Positions 60,750 to 62,590 of a stretch of 62,590 nt of DNA are shown piece after piece. The stretch lies in NCBI GenBank assembly GCA_934098745.1, contig CAKOPG010000010.1, positions 1-62,590 on the forward strand, written 5' to 3'. This DNA comes from an uncultured Bacilli bacterium. GTDB lineage: Bacteria > Bacillota_I > Bacilli_A > RF39 > UBA660. The translations under genes were made by a program, and so were the position numbers. Within the stretch, counting starts at the first letter, position 1. Every line of letters begins with the position of its first letter. The notes beneath the pieces were generated by a model. It did no database searches and was not told where the DNA came from. It saw only the letters and a program-made list of their open reading frames with translations.

Positions 60750-62555
60750 TCATTGTGCTGTTAAAACCGCACGGAAGCCATGGTTCACGCCCGCATTGCC
60801 GCGAGTGCCGAGGAAGTAGAAGACGCCGGCACTGGCACCACTACCATAGCTACCACCACGACGGAACCACGGGTACGCGGCAGAAACAAAGTTCGCGTAA
60901 TCTCCATACCAACTACTTGTTTCTGATAGACTTCGTCCATAACAATAACCTCCACTACATGCCGTTAAAGCATTAATGGTTGTACCACTACTTGCTTTGT
61001 AAACTTCATAATATTTATTTTCGGGAAATGCTATTCCATCGGTTTTAGCGGTACCAGCAGTTCCAAGTAATCCCTTAAAACCGGAATTACTTGAAGTAGA
61101 GTATCCACTCCATAAGGTACCATCGGAATTAGCAAACACTCCCATGACATATTCAAATATTCCCCCAGACATATCGAATATTCCTGATATATTACCGGTG
61201 GTACTTTGCGGATATGATGAAAACTTGCCATAAGTTATCCCACATGTTGTACTTGAACTGGCATCAGCCGTACTGGCTCCACACCCGGTAAGTGTTTGAT
61301 TATTATTCCAGTAATTATTAATTCTTACTTCACTGTTTATTCCATACTTGGAGTGCGATAGATAAGCTACTGCTCCCCATTCATTATTCTTCATCATATG
61401 AGAATTAGTGCTTGTGGTTAATCCATATGTATTACTGCCAGAAAATGTTGTAACTCCATTATTCAAAGTTCCCCCAGCAAATTTTAAACTAGTAATAAAT
61501 TCCGTTGATATATTTTGACTAGTTAGTGATGCCATATTAGGCTTTATTGTTGGAGTCGTAGCATTTCCAGTTGTTTCAAATTTACCTACCCAAATACCAT
61601 TTAATTCCGTATCACCAAAAGTGAAGGCCGGATGCGTTAGATATTCTCCTACTTGCGTTCCTGTTGACTTCGCCGTATTTTTATCTTCAAAAACAATCTC
61701 TATCTCTTGTTCTTGACCTTTACTACTTGTACCCGTGGTCCATATTTTATACTTATATCTTGGTATCCAGACATAATATGCCAAGATATTACTTTCTGGT
61801 ATTGTTACCCCCGTGGTATTTAGATAACTACTTCTTGATTCTTCCGTTACAAGCACAACATTGGCCCACTTCTTATCATCATAATTAAACCAAGATTTAT
61901 CATCTTCTAAAATAGTTGTAACTTCCCCATTATCAGCAATCGTTACTGGAATCATCCCTTCCATTACATCGGGAGTAATTGCTATTTGATCAGCACAATT
62001 TCCTCCAAGGGATAAACTAAATATTTGGTCCATTGTCTCACTTGATGTTTCCTCTTTATCTAACCATATCCATAAATAATACGTATCTGTTGTTGTACTA
62101 GAATATTCTTTTGAACTTAATAATCTTACTCTATTATTTGTTGCTTTTCCGGTAAATGTTCCTGATGATACCGGATTATCACAACTATCAGCACTTGTTG
62201 TTAAAGCATATCTAAAGTTATTACTGTTAGTTAAACCGGTTCCTATACTATTCACTGTTAACCATAAATCCATATAAACAGTCTTACCACTCTTAGTAAT
62301 TGTTGGCGTTACTTTTACTTCTCTTTTTATGGCATATTTACTATTTGTACATTCACATGGTGCTAAAGTTATATCATTTGAGGTAATATCACCGCCACCA
62401 TCAGCCGCACAGCTAAAATCATTTGTTACTGTAAATACGACATTGGTCTTTTGACTTTCAGATGTTTGCCAAGACAAATAGGCAAAAGTACTACCTACAA
62501 TTATAAATACTAATGATAATACCACTAAAACAATAGCCACTCTTTTATTCTTCAT
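60750..62555 (-). CDS. Surface protein with C-terminal lectin-like, probably hypervariable domain
   Basis: 601 residues from the ATG at 62555, preceded by GGAGG. An N-terminal anchor helix (about 5-27) is followed by a Cys-containing beta domain (about 30-195) not shared with its relatives. A region from EGMIPVTIADNG on is shared with the protein at 51755: IPRYKYKIWT, MKNNEWGAVAYLSHSKYG, GNISGIFDMSGG. It ends in a C-type-lectin/FGE-like fold closing with YPWFRRGGSYGSGASAGVF and HGFRAVLTAQ. The last 130 bases differ sharply in composition from the rest. The stop is TGA. Upstream lies the beginning of another palindrome-bordered promoter element, cut by the window edge. Confidence 0.85.
   Translation of the reverse strand: MKNKRVAIVLVVLSLVFIIVGSTFAYLSWQTSESQKTNVVFTVTNDFSCAADGGGDITSNDITLAPCECTNSKYAIKREVKVTPTITKSGKTVYMDLWLTVNSIGTGLTNSNNFRYALTTSADSCDNPVSSGTFTGKATNNRVRLLSSKEYSSTTTDTYYLWIWLDKEETSSETMDQIFSLSLGGNCADQIAITPDVMEGMIPVTIADNGEVTTILEDDKSWFNYDDKKWANVVLVTEESRSSYLNTTGVTIPESNILAYYVWIPRYKYKIWTTGTSSKGQEQEIEIVFEDKNTAKSTGTQVGEYLTHPAFTFGDTELNGIWVGKFETTGNATTPTIKPNMASLTSQNISTEFITSLKFAGGTLNNGVTTFSGSNTYGLTTSTNSHMMKNNEWGAVAYLSHSKYGINSEVRINNYWNNNQTLTGCGASTADASSSTTCGITYGKFSSYPQSTTGNISGIFDMSGGIFEYVMGVFANSDGTLWSGYSTSSNSGFKGLLGTAGTAKTDGIAFPENKYYEVYKASSGTTINALTACSGGYCYGRSLSETSSWYGDYANFVSAAYPWFRRGGSYGSGASAGVFYFLGTRGNAGVNHGFRAVLTAQ
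60753..60905 (-). other. Candidate DGR variable region (VR)
   Basis: In 60781-60900 I count 72 G+C of 120 (60%), against 42 of 120 in the matching part of the paralogue at 51781-51900. On the coding strand A makes up 15 of 120 here versus 31 of 120 in the paralogue. A shortage of coding-strand A with intact reading frame in a C-terminal lectin fold is the footprint expected from adenine-directed mutagenesis. The protein positions that differ from the paralogue cluster around RRGGSYGSGAS and FLGTRGNAGVN, the usual variable loops. Confidence 0.6.
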
Positions 62556-62572
62556 AATTACCTCCATTATAT

Positions 62573-62590
62573 CCTTAAGTATAATACTTA
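62573..62590. repeat. Third copy of the element palindrome, cut by the window
   Basis: CCTTAAGTATAATACTTA runs into the window end and would complete to the same 21-bp palindrome as at 51550 and 51721. It lies 18 bases upstream of the start codon of the variable surface gene, the same place as in the two other copies. Confidence 0.8.

Noticed and set aside
60746..60976. Plus-strand reading frame across the GC-rich tail
   Set aside because: His/Arg/Ser-rich translation, antisense to a well-supported gene; it exists only because stop codons are rare in GC-rich sequence.
1..62590. Mycoplasma code (TGA as Trp)
   Set aside because: Trp residues are encoded by TGG and rsmH and the gene at 60750 end normally at TGA. 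Read-through would add only a few residues in each case, so this is not strict proof, but nothing needs code 4.
1..62590. CRISPR array, rRNA genes, insertion-sequence transposase, integrase, or reverse transcriptase
   Set aside because: I looked for spaced repeats and for such proteins and found none; in particular the recombinase and RT needed by the two main hypotheses are not in this window.

Overview
The window is strongly AT-rich (by eye under about 30% G+C) and almost every gene lies on the minus strand. Gene content is that of a walled, low-GC Bacillota close to the Bacilli/Mollicutes border: mraZ-rsmH-ftsL-class B PBP, a ylbD-ylbE-ylbF-rsmD block, nfo next to a DUF2624 gene, dnaD-nth, parC, typA, an ECF folate transporter, an LPxTG-like surface protein and several lipoproteins. 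Tryptophan is encoded by TGG and no gene needs TGA read-through, so the standard bacterial code fits. An uncultured gut lineage such as RF39/RFN20-type Bacilli is my inference, not something the sequence proves.

Layout. 0.1-4.5 kb: division/cell-wall cluster with a three-repeat MraZ operator. 4.6-7 kb: a large helical-repeat protein of unknown role. 7-12.6 kb: hisS, a possible ADP-ribosyltransferase-fold protein, a GT4 glycosyltransferase, a DUF308 membrane protein, an XRE regulator, a lipoprotein and a small DUF7662-like protein. 12.6-13.9 kb: a small island beside tRNA-Thr(CGU) with a copy of the tRNA 3' flank at its far end, a CheD-like gene and a 31-bp perfect inverted repeat. 13.9-20 kb: xseB-xseA-nusB, a pseudopilin, galE, parC. 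20-31 kb: a 1.6-kilo-residue VWA/MucBP-like surface protein, a tail-anchored protein, ferredoxin, nth-dnaD and two membrane-anchored surface proteins. 31-42 kb: efp, rpmG (short, easily missed), a second class B PBP, nfo, a second pseudopilin, ylbDEF-rsmD, the folT-ecfA-ecfT operon behind a THF riboswitch, and typA. 42-50 kb: a repeat protein and two MacB-like ABC transporters with their XRE regulator. 50-62.6 kb: three modular surface proteins, a YihY membrane protein, a sensor with a degenerate GGDEF domain, a GspE/PilB ATPase, a ZnuA-like/LysM lipoprotein and a transglutaminase.

The most interesting part is the surface-protein region from 50 kb to the end. Two homologous elements of about 192 bp (51550-51741 and 53544-53735) each have near-palindromic 21-bp ends and carry one strong extended -10 promoter. 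They lie in opposite orientations relative to the genes they precede: the first points at its surface gene (ON), the second points away from its gene (OFF). A third copy of the palindrome begins at the window edge, just upstream of the last surface gene. This is the layout expected of phase-variable invertible promoters. That last gene (60750-62555) ends in a C-type-lectin/FGE-like domain whose final 130 bases are about 60% G+C and unusually poor in A on the coding strand. An 11-bp stem with a GGAA tetraloop follows, as expected for the variable region of a diversity-generating retroelement whose reverse transcriptase and template would lie outside this window. Phase variation combined with targeted hypermutation of one surface-protein family would be a notable system; recombinase and RT are not in view, so both remain hypotheses.
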